A DNA stretch of 64,000 bases from Marinifilum breve (lineage in GTDB: Bacteria > Bacteroidota > Bacteroidia > Bacteroidales > Marinifilaceae): contig NZ_QFLI01000003.1 in NCBI RefSeq assembly GCF_003202155.1, forward strand, positions 372,001 to 436,000. The letters run 5' to 3'. The position numbers and the translations under genes are program-made. The notes below the pieces were generated by a model that saw nothing but the letters and a program-made list of their open reading frames with translations, had not been told where the DNA came from and made no database searches. Below, piece after piece: positions 25,666 to 34,337 of this stretch (positions are counted from its first letter, which is position 1; each line of letters starts with the position of its first letter).

Positions 25666-27096
25666 TTATATTCCCTTTACCTTGTTCAGGAATTGGTTCA
25701 ATTCCTTCATATTTTTAGGCAGGGCACTAATTTTTCCGTTTTTGTTTACCACAACTAGTGTAGGGCTGCTAAGTATGTAATAGTTTTCGGCCACCTGTGA
25801 GTTTATGCCGCCGCGGGCATAGGTATCTGTCCAGGGCAGTTTGGCCATTTTTGCAGCATTTAACCATTGCTGGTGAGTTTTATCGAGCCCAATGCTCACA
25901 ATGTTTACCCACTCGTTGTTTTCGGGCTTGGCAATCCAGCTTTTTAGTTCATCCATTAGCATTTCGCAGTGCGAACACTCATGGTCGTAAAATACCAGCA
26001 ATTGGTACTCGCTGTCGTTAGCATCCCATTTTAGGTATTCCTCTTCGGTTTGGTTAATGGTATATATTTGTGCGGGTGGTGCTGTTATGCCTACTTTCAT
26101 GTTTTTCATGCCAGCCACGCGTCGCAATATTTCTTTCTTTTTATTGGTAAAACAATTATCCTGGTCGCTGTGGTAGTTTACCACCTCAATGCCCTTGGTA
26201 AAACCATAGGTTTCAAAACCTGTAAAAAAGTAATCGGCAAAAAAACCGTATACCTGCGGGTTGCCTTTTGCAGCCATTGTAAGCGCTTTTTGTGCAACCT
26301 GTGCCATAATGCTATCGGCCTGTTGCATTGTTTTTGCTTGCCCGCCATGTAGGTTTACATAGCCTGCCAAAAAGTTTTTTACCTGTTTGCTACGCAATTG
26401 CAGTGTATCGGAAAAATCGAAATCATTAAAATAATCGGCTTTTAATTCTTCCAATTGTTTTTCTTTCGATTTTTTATAATCGAGCTTTGGTAAGCTCTGA
26501 AATTTTAAGAGTCCGGCCACAAATAAATCTTTATTTTCTTCGGCCAGCTGATCGACCCATTGGTTGTATTCTGCCACTTTTTTGTTATAGGTTTTATGGC
26601 AAGTTTTCCATACCGGGCTATTTTTTTCGCTGTAATATTCGAGCAATTGTTGCAAAAGGCCTATTTGCTGTTTTTTTTCCTGTGCTTCTTGCATAAAATT
26701 GTCCCACAAATTATTTTCGCGGCCATTTTCAATTAATAAGCTATCGCCTTGTAAGAACAGGGGATTTGCAAGTACTCTTATGGAGTCTTTTTTGTTTAAA
26801 AACAAGCTTAATCGCGAGGGATAAGGATTATCTTTGGATGTTAGCCTGGAACGAAATTCGAGGTTGAACTCACCCGGCAAAAGAGAATCGGGAACTGTAA
26901 ACAGGACTTGCTGTCCTTTTTTCACTCCTTCGTATTCCTTTATGGGACGAGAAAAATCCATCCCGTTTTGGGGGCTTAGTGTAATTCTGGAATCGTACAC
27001 CCCTTTCAGTTTCACTTTTACCTGTTGTTGTGCAAAGCCTCCCAGTGGCAATGTCAACATGATTAGGTACAATATTTTTATAAAATTAGCTCTCAT
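25666..27096 (-). CDS. Exported thioredoxin-like (TlpA/DUF5106-type) protein, CSHC active site
   Basis: 476 residues with a signal peptide (..YLIMLTLPLGGFAQ). The N-terminal two thirds are helical and Lys/Glu-rich, as in DUF4369/DUF5106 proteins that precede a thioredoxin domain. The C-terminal domain has the thioredoxin core LLVFYDHECSHCEMLMDEL (CxxC about residues 373-376), IVSIGLD and the cis-proline strand SSPTLVVVNKNGKI. It probably works in the periplasm or at the outer membrane as a disulfide reductase or isomerase. Several neighbouring exported proteins carry cysteines, so they are plausible clients; this is inference from position only. Confidence 0.85.
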   Translation of the reverse strand: MRANFIKILYLIMLTLPLGGFAQQQVKVKLKGVYDSRITLSPQNGMDFSRPIKEYEGVKKGQQVLFTVPDSLLPGEFNLEFRSRLTSKDNPYPSRLSLFLNKKDSIRVLANPLFLQGDSLLIENGRENNLWDNFMQEAQEKKQQIGLLQQLLEYYSEKNSPVWKTCHKTYNKKVAEYNQWVDQLAEENKDLFVAGLLKFQSLPKLDYKKSKEKQLEELKADYFNDFDFSDTLQLRSKQVKNFLAGYVNLHGGQAKTMQQADSIMAQVAQKALTMAAKGNPQVYGFFADYFFTGFETYGFTKGIEVVNYHSDQDNCFTNKKKEILRRVAGMKNMKVGITAPPAQIYTINQTEEEYLKWDANDSEYQLLVFYDHECSHCEMLMDELKSWIAKPENNEWVNIVSIGLDKTHQQWLNAAKMAKLPWTDTYARGGINSQVAENYYILSSPTLVVVNKNGKISALPKNMKELNQFLNKVKGI

Positions 27097-27171
27097 TCTT
27101 TTATAATTTATGTACAGGTTTTATATTTTATTTCTGATTTTACATTCATGCTGTAATAGCAAACACCACAT

Positions 27172-28467
27172 TTACTTGCTTTCTTCCACCAGGCGATTAA
27201 TCATTTGCTGCTGTTCGTTAATTGCTTGTAACAAGACCGCAGTTAATTGCAGGTAGTTTACCTTGTAGTACCCATCGGGTCCCATTTTCACCATTGTTGG
27301 GAATTGTTTTTGTAACTCCTGAGCAATTAAGCCATACTGCGTTCCGTTGGCATATTTTTTCTGGTTATTGTATTGGAAGGTAACACCGCGCAATTGCTGA
27401 ATTTTGTTTAATGCACCATGAATTGTTTCTACATGATTTTTTAGGCGTCCATCGGAAGGGATTGCCAGATCGCCACGAATGGTTACATTTTGTTTAAAGG
27501 TTGCATTTCCATCGGTATCGAAAAACAAACCTTCGGCTTCGGCATCGGTCACCAATTTATCGGTAGGTCCGTCGTTGGAGATTCCTTTATCGCCCATTGT
27601 AATATTCTTTTCAGCAATGTGTTTGCCGAAACCATCGCCCACGATTTCCCAATTTACTTCGTCGAACACTCCCGAATCTATCTGCGCCTGGGTAATGGTG
27701 TGTGATGTAATACAACGGTAAATTTTAGAGTTTTCGTAATCGAGAAACAAATCATGCATATGTGCTACGGTACCATTATTTCTTAAGTTCAACACAAACA
27801 CTCTGTTCCAGCCATTTGCAGCATATTGAAAATGGTTTCCATTAGCCTCATGCCAAATAATCATTCCAATTTTTCTATGATTACCAGTTAATGCAGTTAA
27901 TTCGGCATCGTCGGCAACTACGTGGTATCCTCCCTTTACATCCTTCATATCAAGAACAGGAATGTCTGCATCTTTTGCAGTAATTGTTTTTGTAGCAACG
28001 TGGTCGCCCATGCCATCACCAACAGATTTCCAGTTTGTATCATCTTTAGCCGGATCGGTATCGTTATCGTCCAGGCCATTTGCATCAATTAGCACATCGG
28101 CCAATGCCTTAAAAAGCATTCCCTCTTTTAAGAATATTTGTCCTGTTTTGGCCGTAACAGCATCGGTCCAATCGTAAATTACATTTACTTTTAACCATGC
28201 TCCATTCCACTGGTAGTGCGCAGCGGAAGCATTATCCCACACCAACATGCCCATTTCTTTTAAATCGGCAGCAATATCTTCGCCTGAAGCATCGGCAGCA
28301 TTAATTTTAAGGTCGTCGATTTGGTGCACACCTCCCTTGATATTTTTTTGGAAAACCACAGGCAAATCCGAGTTAATCGGACTTATGGTTTTTGTAACTT
28401 TTGTTTGCGCCTGCGTACTTATATGAGCTGCAAACAAAATCATCAGTAGTAAAACTATATTTTTCAT
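27172..28467 (-). CDS. Exported fibre-like protein with C-terminal peptidase S74 auto-chaperone
   Basis: 431 residues with a signal peptide (..LLMILFAAHISTQAQ). Two copies of a module shared with the neighbouring genes follow (about residues 45-115 and 175-235): KGGVHQIDDL..GMLVWDNASAAHYQWNGAW and KGGYHVVADD..GMIIWHEANGNHFQYAANGW. The C-terminal about 95 residues form an intramolecular chaperone of endosialidase (peptidase S74): SDGRLKNHVE with the catalytic Ser and Lys (about 337 and 342), YGLIAQELQKQFP, YKVNYLQLTAVLLQAINEQ. In phage tail spikes this domain trimerises the fibre and cuts itself off. Its presence beside paralogs sharing the same modules suggests a trimeric extracellular fibre. 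Confidence 0.82.
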   Translation of the reverse strand: MKNIVLLLMILFAAHISTQAQTKVTKTISPINSDLPVVFQKNIKGGVHQIDDLKINAADASGEDIAADLKEMGMLVWDNASAAHYQWNGAWLKVNVIYDWTDAVTAKTGQIFLKEGMLFKALADVLIDANGLDDNDTDPAKDDTNWKSVGDGMGDHVATKTITAKDADIPVLDMKDVKGGYHVVADDAELTALTGNHRKIGMIIWHEANGNHFQYAANGWNRVFVLNLRNNGTVAHMHDLFLDYENSKIYRCITSHTITQAQIDSGVFDEVNWEIVGDGFGKHIAEKNITMGDKGISNDGPTDKLVTDAEAEGLFFDTDGNATFKQNVTIRGDLAIPSDGRLKNHVETIHGALNKIQQLRGVTFQYNNQKKYANGTQYGLIAQELQKQFPTMVKMGPDGYYKVNYLQLTAVLLQAINEQQQMINRLVEESK

Positions 28468-28546
28468 CTGTTTGTAATTTTCTAGTTAAGGTTAGATGGA
28501 ACTAAAAAAAACTCTTTGGTTTAATTTATTTTATCAAAAAACTGAT

Positions 28547-29419
28547 TTAGAATACCAAAACTTTATTTACTAAAATTTTATACTCGTCACTTGCAACTTC
28601 TTTTTTAATTTTTACGTCGGATGCCCAAATCACGTATTCGACCCCCTCATGTGTTTCATGAGATACTGTCCAACAATCATCCAGATTGTACATTTTTGTA
28701 CCTATTGCAATCTTAATACTAGGTGTACCCCAAGCTTTTGGGAAAGCTACAGCAACAAATTTTTCATCGGTAAGCGTGATTTCAGTTGCTGGAATTTTTG
28801 TATTTTTCTCCCCTTTGGTTAAATCGCTTATACTGCTTGCTTTTGCTGCCAAAGCACCGCTCGTATAAATATAACCTTCCACCTCAGGCGAGCTTAAGTT
28901 GCTCCAATAGACTTCTTTCAGTTCATCAGTGGTATCGCCGGCATCATACTTCCCAGTACTTGTACCGTTGAACACATAGTTTGTTGCTCCATCAGCCGTT
29001 TCAACTCTTACCACGGTACCTGCCGCTAACATTGGGGTGTCGGTATCACCACTGCCAGGTACAAGGGCCAATCGAGCTGCTGTAGAAGCCACTGTTTTCA
29101 TCGGGCCAATATAGGTCCATTGCCCGCCTGCAATAGCATCTTTGTTTGCAGCAGTTACATTGGTTGCTGTTCCTGCCAATTTATATAAATCGCCCGCTAC
29201 AGAAATAATCATGCCCCCTCTAAACTTCTTGTATTTATTCTCGGCATTCAAATCAGTCCAGTTAGCATAGGTATGTACACCTCCAGCCACATCGTTGGCA
29301 TCAACAACGGCTTCGTTTACCCAGTCTGACATTTCCAATTTCTTAGTGATTTTATTCTGAGCATTCACTGCCCCAAAAACCGCCACAAAACTTATCAGTA
29401 GTAAAAAAGTTTTTTTCAT
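28547..29419 (-). CDS. Exported fibre-like array paralog 1
   Basis: 290 residues with a signal peptide (MKKTFLLLISFVAVFGAVNAQ). The N-terminal region has K-x-x-M-S-D-W-V-N-E-A-V-V-D-A-N-D-V-A-G-G-V-H and GGMIISVAGDLYKLAG. The C-terminal domain runs FPKAWGTPSIKI..YNLDDCWTVSHETHEGVEYVIWASDVKI. Both ends are shared with the next three genes; the middle differs. One cysteine is conserved in DCWTV. There is no T9SS sorting tail. It is probably a building block of the same surface structure as its paralogs. No named family is recognised. Confidence 0.78.
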   Translation of the reverse strand: MKKTFLLLISFVAVFGAVNAQNKITKKLEMSDWVNEAVVDANDVAGGVHTYANWTDLNAENKYKKFRGGMIISVAGDLYKLAGTATNVTAANKDAIAGGQWTYIGPMKTVASTAARLALVPGSGDTDTPMLAAGTVVRVETADGATNYVFNGTSTGKYDAGDTTDELKEVYWSNLSSPEVEGYIYTSGALAAKASSISDLTKGEKNTKIPATEITLTDEKFVAVAFPKAWGTPSIKIAIGTKMYNLDDCWTVSHETHEGVEYVIWASDVKIKKEVASDEYKILVNKVLVF

Positions 29420-29565
29420 TTGCTTCTATTATTAAGTATTTAGTGATGCTTGATTTTAATTCTGATTCAGAAAAAAATTATTACAAACTAGCATGGAAAA
29501 AATCACCATTTTAGACATCCTATTGGTTTAGCCAGAATTCAAAAGCACCCCAATCAAGAATCTTT

Positions 29566-29605
29566 AAAAAGCCGGCCCTTCAGACTACGGATGAAGAGCC
29601 AGTTT
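29566..29605 (-). terminator. Terminator-like hairpin between array paralogs
   Basis: On the minus strand GGCTCTTCA and TGAAGGGCC pair (8 of 9, plus a G-U) around a 9-base loop and are followed by GGCTTTTT. It lies 21 bases after the stop at 29626. Partial read-through would set a lower dose of the distal genes. A T8 run on the other strand makes it bidirectional. Confidence 0.5.
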
Positions 29606-29625
29606 TTTTTAAAGAGGACTATTTA

Positions 29626-30498
29626 TTATTTTACAATGATTTTGTAAACTTTACCATCGCCAGTAGCTCCAATTTCGATATCAGACGACCATACCTGGTA
29701 TTTTACACCAGCTTCAACTACCTCAGTTACTGTCCAGCAATCGTTAAACACGTATTTAGTTCCATCAACATCAAGGGTGAAGTTAGGGGCTCTCCATGCT
29801 TTAGGAAAAGCTATGGCAACAAATTTACCATTGGTTACAGTAATTTCAGTTGACGCCGGCAAAACTACAAGCTTGTCGGTACCTTTATCCAAATCGGTTA
29901 CAGCTGTTGCTGCTGCTGCCAATTCCCCTTTTTGGTAAAAATAACCTTCAACACCAGATGCAGTAATGTTGGTCCAGTACACTTCTTTCTTTTCGTTATC
30001 AGTATCTCCAACAGCATATTTCCCGTTAGCAGTTCCGTTGAATACATAAGTTGCAGGGTTACCCGAACCATCAGCATCCTCTACCTTAACAACAGTACCC
30101 GGGCTTAACAATGGTAAATCACTAGCACCATCAGCATTAATTAAAGCCAAACGTGCACCAGTATCTGCTACCTTTTTCATTGGGCCAATATAAGACCACT
30201 GGTCTTTTTTCTTTAAATCAGTTTCTGTAATTTCAGCATTTTCAGCGCCACCCAATTTGTACAAATCACCAGCCACAGAAACTACCATACCACCACCGAA
30301 CTTTTTATTGTTCTTGGCAGCTGTTTCTAAGGCAGTCCAGGTAGCATAAAGATGAACACCACCACCCACATTGTTGGCATCCACAACGGCTTGGTTTACC
30401 CAGTCGGCCATATCGATGCGTTTGGTCACTTTATTTTGAGCATTTACTACCGACAAAGTCATCATAAAGCCCATTGCTAACAATACTATCTTTTTCAT
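29626..30498 (-). CDS. Exported fibre-like array paralog 2
   Basis: 290 residues with a signal peptide (MKKIVLLAMGFMMTLSVVNAQ). It has the shared start (DWVNQAVVDANNVGGGVHLY, FGGGMVVSVAGDLYKLGG) and the shared end (FPKAWRAPNF..FNDCWTV..YQVWSSDIEIG..YKIIVK). Residues about 35-200 are almost identical to the next gene, whereas signal peptide and C-terminal thirds differ, pointing to a recent duplication or gene conversion. The gap to paralog 3 is 62 bases. The role is the same as proposed for the other paralogs: a surface fibre subunit (inference). Confidence 0.8.
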   Translation of the reverse strand: MKKIVLLAMGFMMTLSVVNAQNKVTKRIDMADWVNQAVVDANNVGGGVHLYATWTALETAAKNNKKFGGGMVVSVAGDLYKLGGAENAEITETDLKKKDQWSYIGPMKKVADTGARLALINADGASDLPLLSPGTVVKVEDADGSGNPATYVFNGTANGKYAVGDTDNEKKEVYWTNITASGVEGYFYQKGELAAAATAVTDLDKGTDKLVVLPASTEITVTNGKFVAIAFPKAWRAPNFTLDVDGTKYVFNDCWTVTEVVEAGVKYQVWSSDIEIGATGDGKVYKIIVK

Positions 30499-30560
30499 AT
30501 CCTTATTTTTATCAATTTATTTATTAACTGTTAAGAAACTCCTAATCAAATTTGATTGTC

Positions 30561-31433
30561 TTATCTTACCACAATTTTATAAGTTTCGGTATCTGCAGCA
30601 TCTCCAATTGCCACATCAGATGACCACACCTGGTATTTCACACCTGTCACAACAACTTCTGTCACTGTCCAACAGTCAGTTAAAACATATTCAGTACCAT
30701 CAATATCGATCATGAACTGAGGCGCTCTCCATGCTTTAGGAAAAGCTACAGCTACAAATTTACCTTTGGTTATATCTATAGTAGTTTTAGCCGGTAATAC
30801 CTCAAGCTTGTCGGTACCTTTATCCAAATCGGCTACAGCTGTAGCTGCCGCTGCCAAGTCACCTTTTTGGTAAAAATAACCTTCAACACCAGTTGCAGTA
30901 ATGTTGGTCCAGTACACTTCTTTCTTTTCATTATCAGTATCTCCAACAGCATATTTCCCGTTAGCAGTTCCGTTGAATACATAAGTTGCAGGGTTACCTG
31001 AACCGTCAGCATCCGCTACCTTAACAACAGTACCCGGGCTTAACAACGGTAAATCACTAGCACCATCAGCATTAATTAAAGCCAAACGTGCACCAGTATC
31101 TGCTACCTTTTTCATTGGGCCAATATAAGACCACTGGTCTTTTTTCTTTAAATCAGCTTCTGCAATTTCAGCATTTTCAGCACCTGCTAATTTGTACAAA
31201 TCACCAGCCACAGAAACAATCATACCACCACCGAACTTTTTATTGTTCTTGGCTGCAGTTTCTAATTCGGTCCAGGTAGCATAAAGATGAACACCACCAC
31301 CCACATTGTTGGCATCCACAACGGCTTCGTTGATCCATTTTAACATCTCAATTTTCTTTGTTACTTTCTGCTGTGCGTTAACAGCCATTGAAAGCATAAA
31401 ACATCCGACTAGTAGAAATAGAGTTTTTTTCAT
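30561..31433 (-). CDS. Exported fibre-like array paralog 3
   Basis: 290 residues with a signal peptide (MKKTLFLLVGCFMLSMAVNAQ). It is organised exactly like paralog 2: KWINEAVVDANNVGGGVHLY, FGGGMIVSVAGDLYKLAG, a shared TYVFNGTANGKYAVGDTDN core, and the C-terminal FPKAWRAPQFMIDI..LTDCWTV..YQVWSSDVAIG..YKIVVR. The YVFNG..GKY piece recalls the Y..NG..(W/Y) module of the longer fibre-like proteins here. No enzymatic motif is visible. It is co-directional with its neighbours and has close spacing downstream. Confidence 0.8.
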   Translation of the reverse strand: MKKTLFLLVGCFMLSMAVNAQQKVTKKIEMLKWINEAVVDANNVGGGVHLYATWTELETAAKNNKKFGGGMIVSVAGDLYKLAGAENAEIAEADLKKKDQWSYIGPMKKVADTGARLALINADGASDLPLLSPGTVVKVADADGSGNPATYVFNGTANGKYAVGDTDNEKKEVYWTNITATGVEGYFYQKGDLAAAATAVADLDKGTDKLEVLPAKTTIDITKGKFVAVAFPKAWRAPQFMIDIDGTEYVLTDCWTVTEVVVTGVKYQVWSSDVAIGDAADTETYKIVVR

Positions 31434-31553
31434 TTTTTATTATATTTATGCGCCGTAGAAAGTTTCTCACAAAATACTGAGGCTTTAAGCCTTCATTTTT
31501 TGCTTACTTTTTGTGATGACTCTCTTCGACACGTTTTGATTACTATTTTCAAG

Positions 31554-31582
31554 TCTGACAGTTGCAATATGTAACTGTCAGA
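31554..31582. promoter_or_regulatory. Perfect hairpin between array paralogs 3 and 4
   Basis: TCTGACAGTT and AACTGTCAGA form a 10-bp perfect stem with a 9-base loop, 14 bases after the stop at 31596. The U tract lies on the plus strand only, so on the transcribed minus strand it more likely acts as an mRNA-stabilising or processing hairpin than as a full terminator. Confidence 0.5.
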
Positions 31583-31595
31583 TTTTTCTTTTTTA

Positions 31596-32474
31596 TTATC
31601 GTACGATTAAAGTTAAGTCATCATCATTTGCCATGTCCTTAGCAAAATCGATATCAGCAGTCCACACCTGGTAATCAACTTTGTGTTTCTTCACATTGTG
31701 AGATACTGTCCAACAGTCAGAAATAGGATACTCACCAGTTGCATCTTTCACGTAGAAAGTTGGCTTGTTCCATGCCTCAGGGAAAGCTACATAACATGCA
31801 CCACCAGCTTTTGTTAGTACAACTTGCGCTTCAATAAAAGAATTCAACTTATTGTCCTTATCAGCAACAAAATCGATTGCTCCAGCAGTAGCAGAACCAT
31901 CTTTGTAACCTTTCGTATCAAGAACAGCACCTTGTCCAATCAAGATAAAACCAGCAGTACCGGCACCACCCAACTGAATCCACTCTTCACCTGCAGTAGG
32001 ACTTGCAGTATAAAGGAATGCTACTTTTTCTCCTGTTTCACCTTCTAAAACACCAACAATGGTTCCTTTGGCCAACTTGGCTTTATCAGCCCCTAAAAGC
32101 GCATCTCTATCGGTAATGTTTGCAACAATAATTCCATCTAAACGCTCGTAGTTTACAGGCTTAATCACATTTGTTGCATCTAAACCTGCATTTAACAAAC
32201 GGTAGGTTGCACCCGGCTCAGTTCCATCACCTTTAGGATCTAAAATGGTTACTAACATACCAACTTTCTGTTGCTTAGGCTTTAAACTTGTTAAATCTGC
32301 AAACTTGTTGTAAACATGAGCACCACCTTCAACCTGGTTTCCGTCAACAACCGCTACATCCATCCATTCGAATGTTTTAATTTGTTTTGTCACTCTTGTT
32401 TCTTGTGCCGAAACTTTTATTGTCGTCGCAAAAAAAGCTGCACATGCCATTAAAAACGTAAATTTTCTCATCAT
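31596..32474 (-). CDS. Exported fibre-like array paralog 4
   Basis: 292 residues with a signal peptide (MMRKFTFLMACAAFFATTIKVSAQ); starting at the second Met is equally possible. It is the most diverged of the four paralogs but keeps FEWMDVAVVDGNQVEGGAHVY near the start, an FLYTASPTAGEEWIQL module in the middle, and FPEAWNKPTFYVKD..ISDCWTVSHNVKKHKVDYQVWTADIDF at the end. The conserved cysteine in DCWTV is present. It shares the inferred fibre-subunit role. No known family is recognised. Confidence 0.78.
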   Translation of the reverse strand: MMRKFTFLMACAAFFATTIKVSAQETRVTKQIKTFEWMDVAVVDGNQVEGGAHVYNKFADLTSLKPKQQKVGMLVTILDPKGDGTEPGATYRLLNAGLDATNVIKPVNYERLDGIIVANITDRDALLGADKAKLAKGTIVGVLEGETGEKVAFLYTASPTAGEEWIQLGGAGTAGFILIGQGAVLDTKGYKDGSATAGAIDFVADKDNKLNSFIEAQVVLTKAGGACYVAFPEAWNKPTFYVKDATGEYPISDCWTVSHNVKKHKVDYQVWTADIDFAKDMANDDDLTLIVR

Positions 32475-32542
32475 AACTACACTGTTTTATAAAATTTGTG
32501 ATTTGGATAAAATATCCTGATTACATGCTTAGCGCATTTCCT

Positions 32543-34261
32543 TTATTTAAGCTTAATGTTTAAACCGGCAGGCAAGGCCACGTCGGTTTGCCACACGGTA
32601 TATTGTACTTTTTCAATTTCAATAATTTGAGCAGATGTAAATACCAGGAAAGTATCATCACCATCGATTTTTAAATCTGGTTTGCGCCATGAGGCCGGCA
32701 TCACCAAAGTAAAATATCCAGCCTGACTGTTTGTATTAACATCTAACAAGCCACTTTGGCTATCCACACTGGTAAACGCAATAACTTCAGCTTCGCTAAG
32801 CGGTGTCGTAGTCGCAAAACTAGCATGGGTACCATAATATATTTTCCTCTTGGTTTCGCTTAAGTCCGGCTTATTTTTGATGTAATCGGCTGCATTCTCA
32901 TCGGTTTGATTCCAATCGGCAACAAGAGCTTTCTCGTCTACATATTTTTTATTTGCAGCATCGGTATCATTGGTTGGAGCAGCCAGGTTAGCAATGGCAT
33001 TTCCATCGGCATCGGCCCCCTGTGTTAAAACCTGTGATAAGGTTTGGTTATCGGTAAATACGGCAGCAGTTGGTACGGCTGTTTCAACAGTTAAACCATT
33101 TACTTTTTCTGCATCATCGACTTTATCATCTCCATTCTTATCGTAAACCACCTTCATCATATCGCCACTACCCGAAGCTGCAAATCTTTCATCCACATAC
33201 TTTTTATTTGTCGCATCGGTATCATTTACAGGTGTTCCCAATCCGGTAATTACCTTTCCTTCGGCATCATTCCCAGCATTTAATACATCGCTTAAATTTC
33301 TTGGTGCAGTCCATACCAAGTCGCCACTGGCATTTATCATCAACATTTTATTGCTCAAACCTTCAGGACTGTTAATCTTCGAATTCAATTCATTTCGTAA
33401 GTCGGCAATATCATCAATCACAATACTTAGGTTTCCTGTTTTGCCATTCACACTGGTAACCGAGTTGGTAAAAAGCAATTCCGACCAATCGCTCATATCC
33501 TTAGACGTTCCACCGTTGTGCACATAGGTTTTACTAATATCGGTACGTATCACCGTGTGTCCCATTTTGGCATCCAAAGCCAATTGTTCTGCTTCGTTTG
33601 CTACCACATCAACAGCATTTAGGGTAATCCCCGGCAGGTATTCCGCTGCCACTTTTTTGTCGGCCCCCAAACCTACATATCCGTTAGCAACATTCTTCTC
33701 ACTAATCAACTGAGCATTTTCATCGACATATTTTTTGTTTGCCGCATCGGTATCATTTACAGGTGTACCCAAGTTACTAATGACTCTTCCTCCAGCATCG
33801 TTTCCATTTTTCAGAACCGATTCAAGATCGCTTACACTGGAGTTACCTAGAAATTTCCACTCTGTGCCATCGAATACCGCAAGCTTATCACTAGTTGTTA
33901 AAAAGTACATTTCACCTTTTAAGCTGGCACTTACATCAGGAAGTGCATCACCTACCTGGATGACCGATGATCCTTCGCCCATCTTTTGCCAAGCATCACC
34001 TGTATAGTAAAAGAATGCATTCACATCCTTATCGAACACCATTAAACCTACTGCAGTTGGGTCGGCACTACTGAACATGTTCAAACGATTACTCGTACTA
34101 ATTCTTGGGATCAGCAAACCTTTGGAGTCCGACACCAATTCCAGTATTGCTTTACCATGTGCCAACTCTTTGCCTTTACCAATACTAACTCCACCGTTTT
34201 GAGCAAAAGATATGCCCACAGTCATTGTTAGTAGTATAAAAATCAAAAGTCTCTTTTTCAT
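32543..34261 (-). CDS. Exported phage-tail-fibre-like protein with ANKKYVDE repeats
   Basis: 572 residues with a signal peptide (..FILLTMTVGISFAQ). Residues 25-95 hold the Bacteroidota module KGLLIPRISTSNRL..GLMVFDKDVNAFFYYTGDAW. Three repeats of L-x-x-V-L-x-x-G-N-D-A-x-G-x-x-I-x-N-L-x-x-P-x-N-D-T-D-A-A-N-K-K-Y-V-D-E follow (about 145-181, 323-358 and 408-443). (A/T)NKKYVD is a hallmark of phage tail-fibre shafts, and VNGKTGNLSIVIDDI (about 271-285) is another tail-fibre motif. The C-terminus (MPASWRKPDLKI..YTVWQTDVAL) is homologous to the ends of the four smaller paralogs. It is the largest member of the fibre array and likely trimeric. Confidence 0.82.
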   Translation of the reverse strand: MKKRLLIFILLTMTVGISFAQNGGVSIGKGKELAHGKAILELVSDSKGLLIPRISTSNRLNMFSSADPTAVGLMVFDKDVNAFFYYTGDAWQKMGEGSSVIQVGDALPDVSASLKGEMYFLTTSDKLAVFDGTEWKFLGNSSVSDLESVLKNGNDAGGRVISNLGTPVNDTDAANKKYVDENAQLISEKNVANGYVGLGADKKVAAEYLPGITLNAVDVVANEAEQLALDAKMGHTVIRTDISKTYVHNGGTSKDMSDWSELLFTNSVTSVNGKTGNLSIVIDDIADLRNELNSKINSPEGLSNKMLMINASGDLVWTAPRNLSDVLNAGNDAEGKVITGLGTPVNDTDATNKKYVDERFAASGSGDMMKVVYDKNGDDKVDDAEKVNGLTVETAVPTAAVFTDNQTLSQVLTQGADADGNAIANLAAPTNDTDAANKKYVDEKALVADWNQTDENAADYIKNKPDLSETKRKIYYGTHASFATTTPLSEAEVIAFTSVDSQSGLLDVNTNSQAGYFTLVMPASWRKPDLKIDGDDTFLVFTSAQIIEIEKVQYTVWQTDVALPAGLNIKLK

Positions 34262-34337
34262 CTTATTATATGTTTCTATTTATTTTCGATAATCTGTTAT
34301 AAATACCCTTTAAACAACAATTAAATTATTCCGAAAT

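Noticed and set aside
22427-34261. Prophage tail module
   Set aside because: Every product has a Sec signal peptide and there are no capsid, tail-tube, portal, lysis or integrase genes nearby.
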